Program-made: the position numbers and the translations under genes | Notes under the pieces: model-generated | What the model was told of the DNA's origin: nothing | Databases searched by the model: none | What the model saw: the letters and a program-made list of their open reading frames with translations, nothing else | Shown here: in pieces, positions 16,713-29,384 of the stretch | How positions within the stretch are numbered: position 1 is the first letter of the stretch | How the letters are laid out: the number at the start of each line of letters is the position of its first letter | Origin: Streptomyces sp. QL37 | Lineage (GTDB): Bacteria > Actinomycetota > Actinomycetes > Streptomycetales > Streptomycetaceae | DNA: 64,000 bases | Direction: 5' to 3' | NCBI RefSeq assembly: GCF_002941025.1 | Contig: NZ_PTJS01000001.1 | Location: forward strand, 7,206,605-7,270,604

Positions 16713-17345
16713 CTACTCCCCCGTGTAGAACGCGATCGTCGCCACCGTCGTCGCGGTCACGGTCTCCGGGTCCGCGCCCGAAGCGGCGAACGCTCGTCCC
16801 CACTCCTCCCCGGAACGGGCCACGAAGGCCTTCGCCTCGGGAGACGTCTGCCACTCCACGGCGTCCTCCGGGCTGATCCCCTCACCCGCGAGGTGCCACC
16901 CGAGCCCCAGCAGAGCCAGGTCCCAGCCGATCCCGACAGCGCCCGGCCCGTACTGGCTCCGGAACTCCTCGGGCACGACGGACACGTGCTCCAGCTCGAA
17001 CACGGTCCGGCCGGAGCCCTCCGGCGTCAGGCGCACCCCGACCTCGCTGAAGGCGGGGTCGGGGCCGAACCGCCAGGACACACGCAACCGCTCCGGACGC
17101 ACGCACTCCAGGATCTCGCCGCCGGCGTTCCCCTCCAGCTGGTAACCGCCTCCGACGCGGAGATCACCGGTCACCGGCAGGAACCACCGGGCGATCCGCT
17201 CCGGCGAGGTCAGGGCGTCCCAGACCTCGTCGCGGCCGGCGTCGAAGGTGCGCCGCAACAGCACCGTGCCCGCCTCCTCCGACGCCACACGGCGTGTGCC
17301 GACCTCCCGGTGCACACGGCTGATCTCGTCGACGATCTCGTCCAT
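16713..17345 (-). CDS. SRPBCC (AHSA1/polyketide-cyclase-like) domain protein
   Basis: 210 residues. The START-like fold begins with VLLRRTFDAGRDEVWDALTSPERIARWFLPVTG and continues with GGGYQLEGNAGGEILECVRPERL and FELEHVSVV, the pattern of the AHSA1 subgroup. A long C-terminal helix encloses a hydrophobic cavity, so a small hydrophobic ligand is likely. GGAGGAG precedes the ATG by about 12 bases. The gene converges with the decayed ankyrin gene, with only seven bases between stops. Divergent from argC. Function unknown. Confidence 0.88.
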   Translation of the reverse strand: MDEIVDEISRVHREVGTRRVASEEAGTVLLRRTFDAGRDEVWDALTSPERIARWFLPVTGDLRVGGGYQLEGNAGGEILECVRPERLRVSWRFGPDPAFSEVGVRLTPEGSGRTVFELEHVSVVPEEFRSQYGPGAVGIGWDLALLGLGWHLAGEGISPEDAVEWQTSPEAKAFVARSGEEWGRAFAASGADPETVTATTVATIAFYTGE

Positions 17346-17438
17346 GGCCGCTCTCTTCTCCTCCGTGCGTCTCGTGTTCCCGCTGTGACGATGTTCTGCC
17401 GCAACCGCCGTCACCGCGCGCGGACGACCCACGCGGTC

Positions 17439-19671
<2,233 letters not shown>

Positions 19672-19675
<4 letters not shown>

Positions 19676-20598
19676 GCGCCGCGAGGAAGCACACCGCGCT
19701 GCCCAAGGCGGAGATCCTCATCGAGGCACTGCCCTGGCTCACCCGGCACAACGGCAGGACCGTCGTCATCAAGTTCGGCGGCAACGCCATGATCGACGAG
19801 GAGCTGAAGGCCGCCTTCGCCCAGGACGTCGTCTTCCTGCGGCACGCCGGCCTCAAGCCCGTCGTCGTGCACGGCGGCGGCCCGCAGATCAGCGCCCAGC
19901 TCGACAAGCAGGGCCTGGTCAGCGAGTTCAAGGCCGGCCTCCGTGTCACCACGCCCGAGGCGATGGACGTCGTACGGATGGTGCTGGCCGGGCAGGTCCA
20001 GCGCGAGCTCGTCGGGCTGCTCAACCAGCACGGTCCGCTGGCCGTCGGCATGACCGGCGAGGACGCCCACACGATCACCGCCACCCAGCACCGCCCGATG
20101 ATCGACGGCGAGGCCGTCGACATCGGCCGGGTCGGTGAGATCACCTCCATCGACACCGGAGCGATCCAGGCGCTGCTGGACGACGGCCGCATCCCGGTCA
20201 TCTCCTCCATCGCGCGCTCCGCCGAGGACAACCACGTCTACAACGTCAACGCCGACACCGCGGCCGCCGCACTGGCCGCCGCGCTGAACGCCGAGACGCT
20301 GATGGTCCTCACCGACGTCGAGGGCCTCTACGAGGACTGGCCGAACAGCGACGACGTCATCAGCCGGCTCACGGCCACCGAGCTGGAGAAGCTGCTGCCC
20401 GACCTCTCCAGCGGCATGGTGCCGAAGATGCAGGGGTGCCTCCACGCCGTACGCAACGGCGTCGAGACCGCCCGTGTCATCGACGGCCGCGTCCAGCACT
20501 CGATCCTGCTGGAGATCTTCACCGACGAGGGAATCGGCACGATGGTCGTTCCCGACGCAACACCCGCCACGGGGCACGACGCAGAGGGGGAGTCATGA
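19672..20598 (+). CDS. argB: Acetylglutamate kinase
   Basis: Phosphorylates N-acetylglutamate with ATP, usually the arginine feedback-controlled step. 308 residues of the amino-acid-kinase fold: [44 protein letters not shown] and the Lys in [13 protein letters not shown]. The N-terminal helix before the first strand ([15 protein letters not shown]) is the extension associated with arginine-sensitive hexameric enzymes, so feedback inhibition is likely. ATGA overlaps link it to argJ and argD. Confidence 0.97.
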
Positions 20599-21794
20599 CC
20601 GGCAACGAGGAGTTCGCGCGGCGCTGGCAGGGCGCGCTGATGGACAACTACGGCACTCCGCAGCTGCCGCTGGTGCGTGGCGCGGGCCCCCGTGTCTGGG
20701 ACGCGGACGGCACCGAGTACCTCGACTTCGTCGGCGGTATCGCGGTCAACGCGCTCGGCCACGCCCACCCCGCGGTGGTCGAGGCCGTCTCCACGCAGAT
20801 CGCCTCCCTGGGCCACGTCTCCAACCTCTACACGGCCGAGCCCCCCATCGCGCTCGCCGAGCGGCTCCTGACGCTCTTCGGGCGTACGGGCAAGGTCTTC
20901 TTCTGCAACTCCGGTGCCGAGGCCAACGAGGCGGCCTTCAAGATCGGCCGGCTGACCGGGCGCACGCACATGGTCGCCACCGACGGCGGCTTCCACGGCC
21001 GGACCATGGGCAGCCTCGCCCTGACCGGCCAGCAGTCCAAGCGCACCCCGTTCCTCCCGCTGCCCGGCGACGTGACGCACGTGCCGTACGGCGACATCGA
21101 GGCGCTCCGGGCCGCGGTGACGACCGACACGGCCCTGCTGATCATCGAGCCCGTACAGGGTGAGATCGGTGTCGTCGTCCCGCCCAAGGGCTATCTGGAG
21201 GCGGCCAGGGAGATCACGCGGGCAACCGGCACGCTGCTCGTCCTCGACGAGGTGCAGACCGGGATCGGACGCTGCGGCCAGTGGTTCGAGCACCAGGCCC
21301 ACCAGGGCGTCGAGCCCGACGTGGTCACGCTCGCCAAGGGACTCGGCGGCGGACTGCCGATCGGTGCCACCGTCGCGTTCGGGGCCGCCGCCGACCTGCT
21401 GAAGCCCGGGCAGCACGGCACGACGTTCGGCGGCAACCCCGTCGCCTGTGCCGCCGGTCTCGCTGTGCTGGACACGCTCGCGGCCGACGGCACCCTGGAC
21501 ACCGTGAAGCGGCTCGGCGAGAAGATCAGGGACGGAGTCGAGGGCCTGGGGCACCCGTTGGTCTCCCACGTCCGCGGCTCCGGACTGCTGCTGGGTATCG
21601 TGCTCACCGGGTCCCTCGCACCGCAGGTGCAGCAGGCGGCTCAGGGAGCCGGACTCCTGGTGAACGCGCCCGCCCCCGACGTCGTACGGCTCATGCCGCC
21701 GCTGATCATCGGTGACGCCGAGGTGGACGCGTTCCTGCGGATTCTGCCGGGAGCTCTCGACGCGGCTTACGGGGACGGACGATCCGGAGAGTGA
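20595..21794 (+). CDS. argD: Acetylornithine aminotransferase
   Basis: PLP-dependent conversion of N-acetylglutamate semialdehyde to N-acetylornithine; may also serve lysine synthesis. 399 residues, class-III aminotransferase. [17 protein letters not shown] binds the phosphate, [14 protein letters not shown] contains the PLP-ring Asp, and [15 protein letters not shown] carries the Schiff-base Lys. [18 protein letters not shown] is the family block near the end. The start overlaps the argB stop (ATGA). Confidence 0.96.
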   Translation: MTGNEEFARRWQGALMDNYGTPQLPLVRGAGPRVWDADGTEYLDFVGGIAVNALGHAHPAVVEAVSTQIASLGHVSNLYTAEPPIALAERLLTLFGRTGKVFFCNSGAEANEAAFKIGRLTGRTHMVATDGGFHGRTMGSLALTGQQSKRTPFLPLPGDVTHVPYGDIEALRAAVTTDTALLIIEPVQGEIGVVVPPKGYLEAAREITRATGTLLVLDEVQTGIGRCGQWFEHQAHQGVEPDVVTLAKGLGGGLPIGATVAFGAAADLLKPGQHGTTFGGNPVACAAGLAVLDTLAADGTLDTVKRLGEKIRDGVEGLGHPLVSHVRGSGLLLGIVLTGSLAPQVQQAAQGAGLLVNAPAPDVVRLMPPLIIGDAEVDAFLRILPGALDAAYGDGRSGE

Positions 21795-21819
21795 CCATCC
21801 GGAGAATGAGGCGACGACG

Positions 21820-22365
21820 ATGACCGAGGCGCAGGAATCCGAGCACGGGGGGCCGTCGGTGCCACAGACCCGCACGGCCCGCCACCGCAGGATCGTGGAC
21901 ATCCTGAACCGTCAGCCGGTGCGCTCGCAGAGCCAGCTGGCCAGGCTGCTGTCCGACGACGGGCTGAGCGTCACCCAGGCGACGCTCTCACGCGACCTGG
22001 ACGAGCTCGGCGCGGTGAAGATCCGCAACACCGGCGGCGAGCTGATCTACGCGGTGCCGAGCGAGGGCGGTTTCCGTACCCCGCAGGCGCCGCTGGGCGG
22101 GTCGGCCAAGGAGGAGCGGATGCGCAGGCTCTCCGCCGAGCTGCTCATCTCCGCGGAGGCCTCGGCCAACCTCGTGGTGCTGCGTACGCCTCCGGGCGCC
22201 GCCCAGTTCCTCGCCTCGGCCATCGACCAGGCCGAACTCCAGGCGATCCTCGGCACGATCGCGGGGGACGACACGCTGATGCTGATCAGCCGTGACCCGA
22301 ACGGCGGCCAGGCGCTGGCCGACCATCTGCTGCGGCTGGCCCAGAACGACCGCGGTCCTCAGTAG
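21820..22365 (+). CDS. argR: Arginine repressor
   Basis: 181 residues. N-terminal winged helix ([32 protein letters not shown]) and C-terminal oligomerisation/arginine-binding domain with the Gly-Thr-Ile-Ala-Gly-Asp-Asp-Thr segment ([14 protein letters not shown]) that binds arginine. Last gene of the arg operon, 25 bases after argD, so it regulates its own operon through the ARG-box-like site before argC and probably argH. The 3' end overlaps the convergent L,D-transpeptidase gene by seven bases. Confidence 0.96.
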   Translation: MTEAQESEHGGPSVPQTRTARHRRIVDILNRQPVRSQSQLARLLSDDGLSVTQATLSRDLDELGAVKIRNTGGELIYAVPSEGGFRTPQAPLGGSAKEERMRRLSAELLISAEASANLVVLRTPPGAAQFLASAIDQAELQAILGTIAGDDTLMLISRDPNGGQALADHLLRLAQNDRGPQ

Positions 22366-23060
22366 CGGGTGATCGCGGTCGGGCCGGACGCCGTCCCGAC
22401 CGCGATGTGCGGCCGGCGGGCCGGGTCGGCCCAGGCCAGGATCCGGTCCATGGCGGCCGCAGGCACGGACACACAGCCCGCGGTCGCGCCCCTGCCGTCC
22501 ACGTGCAGGAAGATCCCGGCGCCCCTGCCGCGTACCGGCCGGTCGTAGTTGAAGCCGATGACGAGCGCACGGGCGTACTGGACGGTGTAGCTGACGAGGT
22601 GTTCGGCCTCGTCCGCGCGGCAGTCGGCGGGCCGCGGCTCCACCCAGCGGTTGTAGGCCCGGGACGCGTTGTCCTGGCACCACCACGAGTCCTCGCCGAC
22701 CTCGCGGTACGGGTAGCGGGTCCCGGGCGGGGCCGCCCTGATCCCGAAGGCGTACGGCAGGCCGTACAGCCCGGTGGGCGTGGTGTTCGTGCCCTGGGTG
22801 CGGGTGGCGCCCTCGGCCAGGCCGTTCGCCCCGAAGCGCGCGGGCGCCGAACCCGCCGCCACCCAGCCGTCCGCGCGCCGGTCCCACCAGGTGACCGTGC
22901 CGGTCACGGAGTCCGTGCCGGGGGCCTCGGCGGTGATCAGCTGCGTACCGCCGCCCGTGTCGGCCAGCCGCTCCGGAAGGGGCGGCGGACCGCCGGGCCG
23001 CGCCGCGAGCGAACCGGCCAGGGCCAGCAGGACCGACGCGGTCACCAGGAATCTGCGCAT
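22359..23060 (-). CDS. Secreted L,D-transpeptidase (YkuD) family protein
   Basis: 233 residues. A signal peptide ([20 protein letters not shown]) is followed by a YkuD domain. The catalytic motif is [15 protein letters not shown], with the expected His and nucleophilic Cys. An Arg-rich region between [18 protein letters not shown] and this motif completes the fold. Such enzymes make 3-3 peptidoglycan cross-links or related peptide exchanges outside the cell. TACGGT (23073-23068) lies seven bases before the ATG, which suggests a leaderless transcript. Not functionally tied to the arg genes. Confidence 0.85.
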   Translation of the reverse strand: MRRFLVTASVLLALAGSLAARPGGPPPLPERLADTGGGTQLITAEAPGTDSVTGTVTWWDRRADGWVAAGSAPARFGANGLAEGATRTQGTNTTPTGLYGLPYAFGIRAAPPGTRYPYREVGEDSWWCQDNASRAYNRWVEPRPADCRADEAEHLVSYTVQYARALVIGFNYDRPVRGRGAGIFLHVDGRGATAGCVSVPAAAMDRILAWADPARRPHIAVGTASGPTAITRY

Positions 23061-23124
23061 GCTCCGGACCGTACGGCGCGCGGTCTCCCGCCCCCACCGC
23101 GCCTGCTCCGTACGGCCCAGTGGC

Positions 23125-23724
23125 TCACTCCGTGACGGGTGCGGGCAGTGCGGGCAGCGGCAGGGGGAGCCCCGGCAGTCCGTCGATGCTGGTCGCGATG
23201 TGGTCCTTCTTCTCGAAGTACCTGCTCAGGCCTTCGTCGTCCTCGCGCCGGAAACGGCCGGCGTGCAGGGTCCGGTCCTCCTCGTACGACATGAACGGCA
23301 CCGCGTAACCGCAGGAGTCCCGGATCAGATCGGCCGTCACCACGATGATCGCGCGCAGCCCGTGCGCGGTGGGGTCGATGCCCGGGAAGTGGCCCAGCAG
23401 CCCGGCGAAGCGCGGGTCGTCACGGAACACCGGCTCACCACGCCCGTGTACACGGACGATGTTGGGCGGGCCCTGGAAGGCGCACCACATCAGCGTGATC
23501 CGCCCGTTCTCCCGGAGATGCGCGATGGTCTCGGCGGTGCTGCCGGCGAAGTCGAGGTAGGCCACGGTCCGTTCGTCGACGACGGCGAACGAGCCGCTCA
23601 TCCCCTTGGGGGAGAGGTTGACCGTGCCGTCGCCGTCCAGGGGCGCGGTCGCGGTGAAGAAGAGGTGTTGTTCCTCGATGAAGGTCCTGAGCCGACCGTC
23701 GATACGTTCGTACGTTTTTCCCAT
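23125..23724 (-). CDS. Pyridoxamine 5'-phosphate oxidase-like flavin protein
   Basis: 199 residues. Split-barrel FMN-binding domain with HLFFTATAPLDGDGTVNLSPKG, YLDFAGSTAETIAHLRENGRITLMWCAF and NIVRVHGRGEPV, the pattern of the actinobacterial PPOX family around putative general-stress or F420/FMN oxidoreductases. The longer frame to 23781 adds residues with no family match. I use the ATG at 23724; only a weak GAGAA lies upstream. Divergent from argH. The substrate is unknown. Confidence 0.87.
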   Translation of the reverse strand: MGKTYERIDGRLRTFIEEQHLFFTATAPLDGDGTVNLSPKGMSGSFAVVDERTVAYLDFAGSTAETIAHLRENGRITLMWCAFQGPPNIVRVHGRGEPVFRDDPRFAGLLGHFPGIDPTAHGLRAIIVVTADLIRDSCGYAVPFMSYEEDRTLHAGRFRREDDEGLSRYFEKKDHIATSIDGLPGLPLPLPALPAPVTE

Positions 23725-23824
23725 GGTCGCATTCTCGTGCCGCCCATCGGTCGCCGCCGGGAATTTCACGGGACGACCCATGGCCCCGGGTCCAGGCGCG
23801 ATTCAGGGGTTCTGACCAGCAGCT

Positions 23825-23861
23825 TTGACAAAACATACGGACCATTGCATAGTTATGCCAT
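23825..23861 (+). promoter_or_regulatory. argH promoter with ARG-box-like element
   Basis: TTGACA (23825-23830) and CATAGT (23848-23853) are 17 bases apart. GCATAGTTATGCCAT (23847-23861) covers the -10 and differs from the element before argC in two of 15 positions. This puts argH in the same inferred ArgR regulon although it lies 2 kb from the main operon. Confidence 0.7.
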
Positions 23862-23867
23862 TCGTGA

Positions 23868-25352
<1,485 letters not shown>

Positions 25353-25415
25353 TTCGCAGGCATCGCGGGCTACGTTGACGGGAAGGCGTTCGGAACCGAC
25401 CCAGAGGAGCCCGCG

Positions 25416-26387
25416 ATGCCCTTCGCCCGCCTGAACCGAGCGACCACCCCGACCTCGCACATCGGGCTCGGCCTGGCCGCCGTCGGAAGGCCCGGTTACA
25501 TCACCCCGCACCGTGACCGCGATCTGCCCGGCGACCGCGGCGTGGACGCGCTGCGCGTCCGCACCCACGAACTCCTGGACGCGGCCTACGCCCAGGGCGT
25601 GCGCTATTTCGACGCGGCCCGCTCCTACGGCCGTGCCGAGGAGTTCCTCGCCCAGTGGCTGACCGCCCGTCCGGATGTCACGGACGTGGTCATCGGCAGC
25701 AAGTGGGGCTACACCTACACGGCCGACTGGCGCGTCGACGCCGAGGACCACGAGGTGAAGGACCACGGACTCGCCGCCTTCGAACGCCAGCACGCCGAGA
25801 CGGCCGGGCTGCTCGGCGACCGGCTCGACCTCTACCAGATCCACTCGGTGACCGCCGACAGCCCGGCGCTCGGCGACAAGGACCTGCACGCGCGTCTGGC
25901 CGAGCTGGCCGCCGGAGGAACCACGGTCGGCCTCTCCACGAGCGGCCCCGCCCAGAGCGACGCCATCCGGGCCGCCCTCGCCGTGACCGTGGACGGCGAA
26001 CCCCTCTTCCGTACCGTCCAGGCCACCTACAACGCCCTGGAGACCTCCGCCGGGGCAGCGCTCGCCGAGGCGCACGACGCGGGCCTCACGGTCATCGTCA
26101 AGGAGGCCATGGCCAACGGCAGGCTCGCCGGGACCGAAGCGCCCGCCGTCGTCCGCGAGATCGGCACCGAAGCCGGACTGGACGCGGACGCCGTCGCCCT
26201 GGCCCTGGTGCTCCACCAGCCGTGGGCCGGGGTCGTCCTGTCCGGCGCGGCGACCGTCACCCAGCTGGCGGCGAACCTGCACGCGCCGCTGCTCGACCTG
26301 GACCCCGACCGGCTGGACCGGCTCGCCGCCCTTGTGGAGGAGCCGGAGGCCTACTGGCGCCACCGGGCCTCGCTGCCCTGGAGCTGA
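25416..26387 (+). CDS. Aldo/keto reductase family protein
   Basis: 323 residues, a TIM-barrel NADPH-dependent oxidoreductase. GLGLAAVGRPGY at the start, GVRYFDAARSYGRAEEFL with the catalytic Asp and Tyr, VIGSKWGY with the Lys, and DLYQIHSVT with the His together give the intact AKR tetrad. It belongs to the D-threo-aldose dehydrogenase-like group. GAGGAG precedes the ATG. Downstream of argH by 63 bases and possibly read through from it, though no functional link is evident. Confidence 0.9.
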   Translation: MPFARLNRATTPTSHIGLGLAAVGRPGYITPHRDRDLPGDRGVDALRVRTHELLDAAYAQGVRYFDAARSYGRAEEFLAQWLTARPDVTDVVIGSKWGYTYTADWRVDAEDHEVKDHGLAAFERQHAETAGLLGDRLDLYQIHSVTADSPALGDKDLHARLAELAAGGTTVGLSTSGPAQSDAIRAALAVTVDGEPLFRTVQATYNALETSAGAALAEAHDAGLTVIVKEAMANGRLAGTEAPAVVREIGTEAGLDADAVALALVLHQPWAGVVLSGAATVTQLAANLHAPLLDLDPDRLDRLAALVEEPEAYWRHRASLPWS

Positions 26388-26424
26388 GCGGCCTTCCCCG
26401 CCGGCCCGAGCCTTCTCCGAGCCG

Positions 26425-26925
26425 TCACGCCCAGTCGGCGAGCACATCGAAGTCCGCCCGCACCAGACCCACCCAGGGGTCGATCCGCCGCAGCAGCGAC
26501 CGCCCCGGGTGGTGCGCGGCGACCCAGGACGTGTCGACGCCGGAGATCTCGTCGTCGACCCAGGCGAACGGCCTTCCGTCCGCGTAGTCGACGACGTACC
26601 GCGTCTTCCAGTACGTCCCGTCGGCCGTGGCACCGTGCATCGCCGGCCAGTCGATGTACGGCAACGGGGGGAGTCCGAGACGCGGGCCGACCCATTCGTT
26701 GGCCTCGTCCTTCCAGGTGGTCGCCCACACGAGCTCGTAACGGGCGGCCAGGGCGAGCAACCCCTCACCGTGCGCGGGGTTGAGCAGAACGGGCAGCGGC
26801 GTTCCCGCCTCCCACCCGGTCGGCCGCATCCGGTGGAGCAGATAACCCTCCGGAGGCGCGGGGCGGGACAGCGCCGCGTACGGGTTGAGTGGACCGTCGA
26901 TGTCGATCAGCAGCAGCGGCTTCAT
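26425..26925 (-). CDS. HAD-fold domain protein
   Basis: 166 residues. The N-terminal MKPLLLIDIDGPLNPYAA has the HAD DxD nucleophile motif (DIDG). WATTWKDEAN gives the second motif Thr, and the later FAWVDDEISG gives the acidic third motif. The cap is small. This Streptomyces family is annotated only as HAD domain protein; a phosphatase of a small substrate is probable. A three-codon ORF (ATG ACG GGA TGA, 26933-26922) with GGAGG before it ends by overlapping this ATG, so translation may be re-initiated. Confidence 0.82.
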   Translation of the reverse strand: MKPLLLIDIDGPLNPYAALSRPAPPEGYLLHRMRPTGWEAGTPLPVLLNPAHGEGLLALAARYELVWATTWKDEANEWVGPRLGLPPLPYIDWPAMHGATADGTYWKTRYVVDYADGRPFAWVDDEISGVDTSWVAAHHPGRSLLRRIDPWVGLVRADFDVLADWA

Positions 26926-27025
26926 CCCGTCATGGTGCCTCCTGGACCGCCCGGCACCCATGGATTTCCCGGGGCGCCGGGACGGCGGCCGAAGCCGCTC
27001 GCCATCCCGGCACCCCAGGTGGCTG

Positions 27026-28576
27026 TCAGGCGGTGCCCAGGTGCCCCTCCCACAGCTCGCGCTCGGCCGCGCGGGGGTCGTTGACGACCTGGTCGGACGT
27101 GGTGTTGTTGTGGCGGAACGTCATGACGGGACGCTCCTGCGCGTCGTACTCCTTCCACGACGCCTGACCGGTCCTGGCGAAGTCGGCCCAGGTGCTGTGC
27201 AGGGCGTCGGCGAGGGGCTGGGGCGGGCGGGGCCCGGTGAACTTCTGGTTCGCCTCCAGGCCGAGGGTGTCCCAGGCGAAGGGCAGGTCGAGGCTGTGGC
27301 AGGCGCCGAGCTTGACCTGGACGTTGTTGGGGACGACCGGGGAGCGCCATCCGAACTCGTACAGGTAGGTCGGCGCCCCCTGGTTCTCTCCCCGGGCCTC
27401 GGCGACCCGGTAGGTCGGGATACGGAACATCCGGTCGGTCAGGACCGCGGCGGTGATCCCGGAGGGCTTGTTGCGCGGGTACGCGGCGGTGTCGTTCTTC
27501 GCGTACGCGTCGTAGGCGCTGTCCGGAGCCCCGTACGCCTTCAGACGCGTCTTGAACGGACCCGGAAGGAGCACGGACACCAGAGCGCTGGTCACGATGA
27601 AGAGACGGAACTCCTCGGTGGTCGTGCCCATCAGCAGCGGCACCTGGGCGCCGGCGCCGTCCGCGATCGCGGCCGCGGGAAGCCGGGGGAGCACATCGCC
27701 GTCGATGACGGGCAGGAACGCCAGACCGCAGGAGGCGATGGTGCTCGCCCCGTAGGCGTCCGCGTCCGCGCTCTGGCTGACTTCCTTGGAGACCTCGTTC
27801 TGCGCCTCGGTCAGATCGTCGATGTCCACGCCCGCCAGGGCGGCGGCGGTGGGCTCGACGCCCAGACGCTCCGCCACCGCGCCGATCACCAGCGCGGCGT
27901 CCTCCGGGGTCTGGCCGATGTGCGCGTTGCCGCTCTGCACGATCGCCTTGTGGAACAGGCCGTCGTCGCGGGAGAGCAGGGCGAGCACGCTCATGGCGCC
28001 GGCCGACTCCCCGCACAGCGTGATGTCGCCGGGGTCGCCCCCGAAGCCGGCGATGTTCTCGCGGACCCAGGTGAGCGCGGCGATCTGGTCGAGGAGGCCG
28101 CGGTTGGCCGGAGCCGGGGCGTCCGGCAGATAGCCGAAGCCGTCGACCCCCAGGCGGTAGTTGATGGAGACACACACCACGCCGTCGCGGGCGAAGGTCG
28201 CACCGTCGTAGGCGGGTACGGCGGACGATCCGGTGGTGAACCCGCCGCCGTGGATCCACACCAGCACGGGCAGAGCCCCCTCGGTGTCAGGCGTCCACAC
28301 GTTGAGGTTCAGCCACTCGTCGCCGGCCACGTCCGGGTCGGGCATGATCTCGCCGAGCTTGCCGCCCAGTGGCGGCTTGGGGGGCGTGGGCCCGAAAGCG
28401 TGAGCCGTCCGGACACCCTGCCAGGGCTCGGGCGGCACGGGAGCGGCGAAACGCAGCTCACCGATCGGTGCACGGCCGTAGGGCATTCCGAGGAAACGGG
28501 CGATGCCGTCCTCCTCCGCCGTCCCCGACACCAAGCCGTAAGCCGTTTCGACCTCGACCGTGCTCTGCTCGGACAT
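27026..28576 (-). CDS. Type-B carboxylesterase / lipase family protein
   Basis: 516 residues of the large alpha/beta-hydrolase family. N-terminal FLGMPYGRAPIGELRFAAPVPP, oxyanion-hole WIHGGGFTTGS, nucleophile elbow TLCGESAGAMSVLAL and a late LGACHSLDLPFAWD with the catalytic His. No signal peptide, so cytosolic, as for other actinobacterial carboxylesterases. Hydrolyses carboxylic esters; natural substrate unknown. Single gene facing the TetR/MFS pair. Confidence 0.92.
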   Translation of the reverse strand: MSEQSTVEVETAYGLVSGTAEEDGIARFLGMPYGRAPIGELRFAAPVPPEPWQGVRTAHAFGPTPPKPPLGGKLGEIMPDPDVAGDEWLNLNVWTPDTEGALPVLVWIHGGGFTTGSSAVPAYDGATFARDGVVCVSINYRLGVDGFGYLPDAPAPANRGLLDQIAALTWVRENIAGFGGDPGDITLCGESAGAMSVLALLSRDDGLFHKAIVQSGNAHIGQTPEDAALVIGAVAERLGVEPTAAALAGVDIDDLTEAQNEVSKEVSQSADADAYGASTIASCGLAFLPVIDGDVLPRLPAAAIADGAGAQVPLLMGTTTEEFRLFIVTSALVSVLLPGPFKTRLKAYGAPDSAYDAYAKNDTAAYPRNKPSGITAAVLTDRMFRIPTYRVAEARGENQGAPTYLYEFGWRSPVVPNNVQVKLGACHSLDLPFAWDTLGLEANQKFTGPRPPQPLADALHSTWADFARTGQASWKEYDAQERPVMTFRHNNTTSDQVVNDPRAAERELWEGHLGTA

Positions 28577-28806
28577 GTGTCTCCTCAGGGCCGGTCGGTC
28601 ATGGATCCGACCCTCGGGGAGGCCGGCCCACCCCCCGTCGGGCGTCCCGCACCGACAGTCGGCCGGGACGCGGGGTAGTTACCCTCAGGGGTCGAGGTGT
28701 TACACACAGTGACAGAAAGTGATGGGTACTGCCCTGCCGTGACCGGTCACCAGGGCGTTCTGTCCCTCCAGTGATCGATCAAGAACCAGGAGGGGTGGGA
28801 CGTTGA

Positions 28807-28834
28807 TGTCTCATATGGGCTACGGTTGTCTCAT
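28807..28834 (+). promoter_or_regulatory. Leaderless promoter flanked by TGTCTCAT direct repeats
   Basis: TACGGT (28821-28826) lies six bases before the ATG of the TetR gene. TGTCTCAT occurs at 28807-28814 and again at 28827-28834, twenty bases apart, i.e. two helical turns, flanking the -10. This may be the autoregulatory operator. Confidence 0.45.
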
Positions 28835-29384
28835 GACTCTCGATCGTGAGCAGGTGCTGCGGAGCGCCGCCGCACTGCTGACCCGCAAATCCACGGCGAC
28901 CATGGACGAGGTCGCCCGGGCCGCAGGCATCGGCCGCGCCACCCTGCACCGGCACTTCGCCGGACGGGACGCCCTGGTCGGAGCGCTGGAGGACCTCGGG
29001 ATCCGGGAGTTCGAGGCGGCTCTGGACTCCGCGGGGCTCGACGAGGGCGGCGCCGAGGACGGGCTGCGGCGGCTGATCAGGGCCGTTCAGCCCAGCGCGG
29101 GACTGCTGTCCTTCCTCGTCACCGAGAACCAGCTCTTCGAGGGCGACGACGTCAACGAGGGGTGGAGCCGTCTGGACGCCCGGGTCTCCGCCTTCTTCCG
29201 GCGCGGCCAGGAACGCGGCGAATTCCGTATCGACCTCACACCCGCCTGGCTGACCGAGGCCCTGTACGGCCTGATCGGGAGCTGCGCGTGGTCCGTCCAG
29301 ACCGGCCGGGTGGCCGCGCAGGACTTCCCGTACATGATCGTCGAGTTGCTCCTGGGCGGAGCACGCCGGAGCGTGGAGAAATGA
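28833..29384 (+). CDS. TetR-family transcriptional regulator
   Basis: 183 residues. Helix-turn-helix at residues about 25-45 (TMDEVARAAGIGRATLHRHFAGRDALV), then a helical ligand domain. I use the ATG at 28833 because the codons before it (TCT, CAT, GGT, TGT) are unlike the coding style here and a -10 box sits six bases upstream. An ATG at 28806 with AGGAGG further upstream is the alternative and adds nine residues. Its stop overlaps the start of the MFS gene (ATGA), so it is almost certainly the regulator of that efflux pump. Confidence 0.9.
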   Translation: MTLDREQVLRSAAALLTRKSTATMDEVARAAGIGRATLHRHFAGRDALVGALEDLGIREFEAALDSAGLDEGGAEDGLRRLIRAVQPSAGLLSFLVTENQLFEGDDVNEGWSRLDARVSAFFRRGQERGEFRIDLTPAWLTEALYGLIGSCAWSVQTGRVAAQDFPYMIVELLLGGARRSVEK

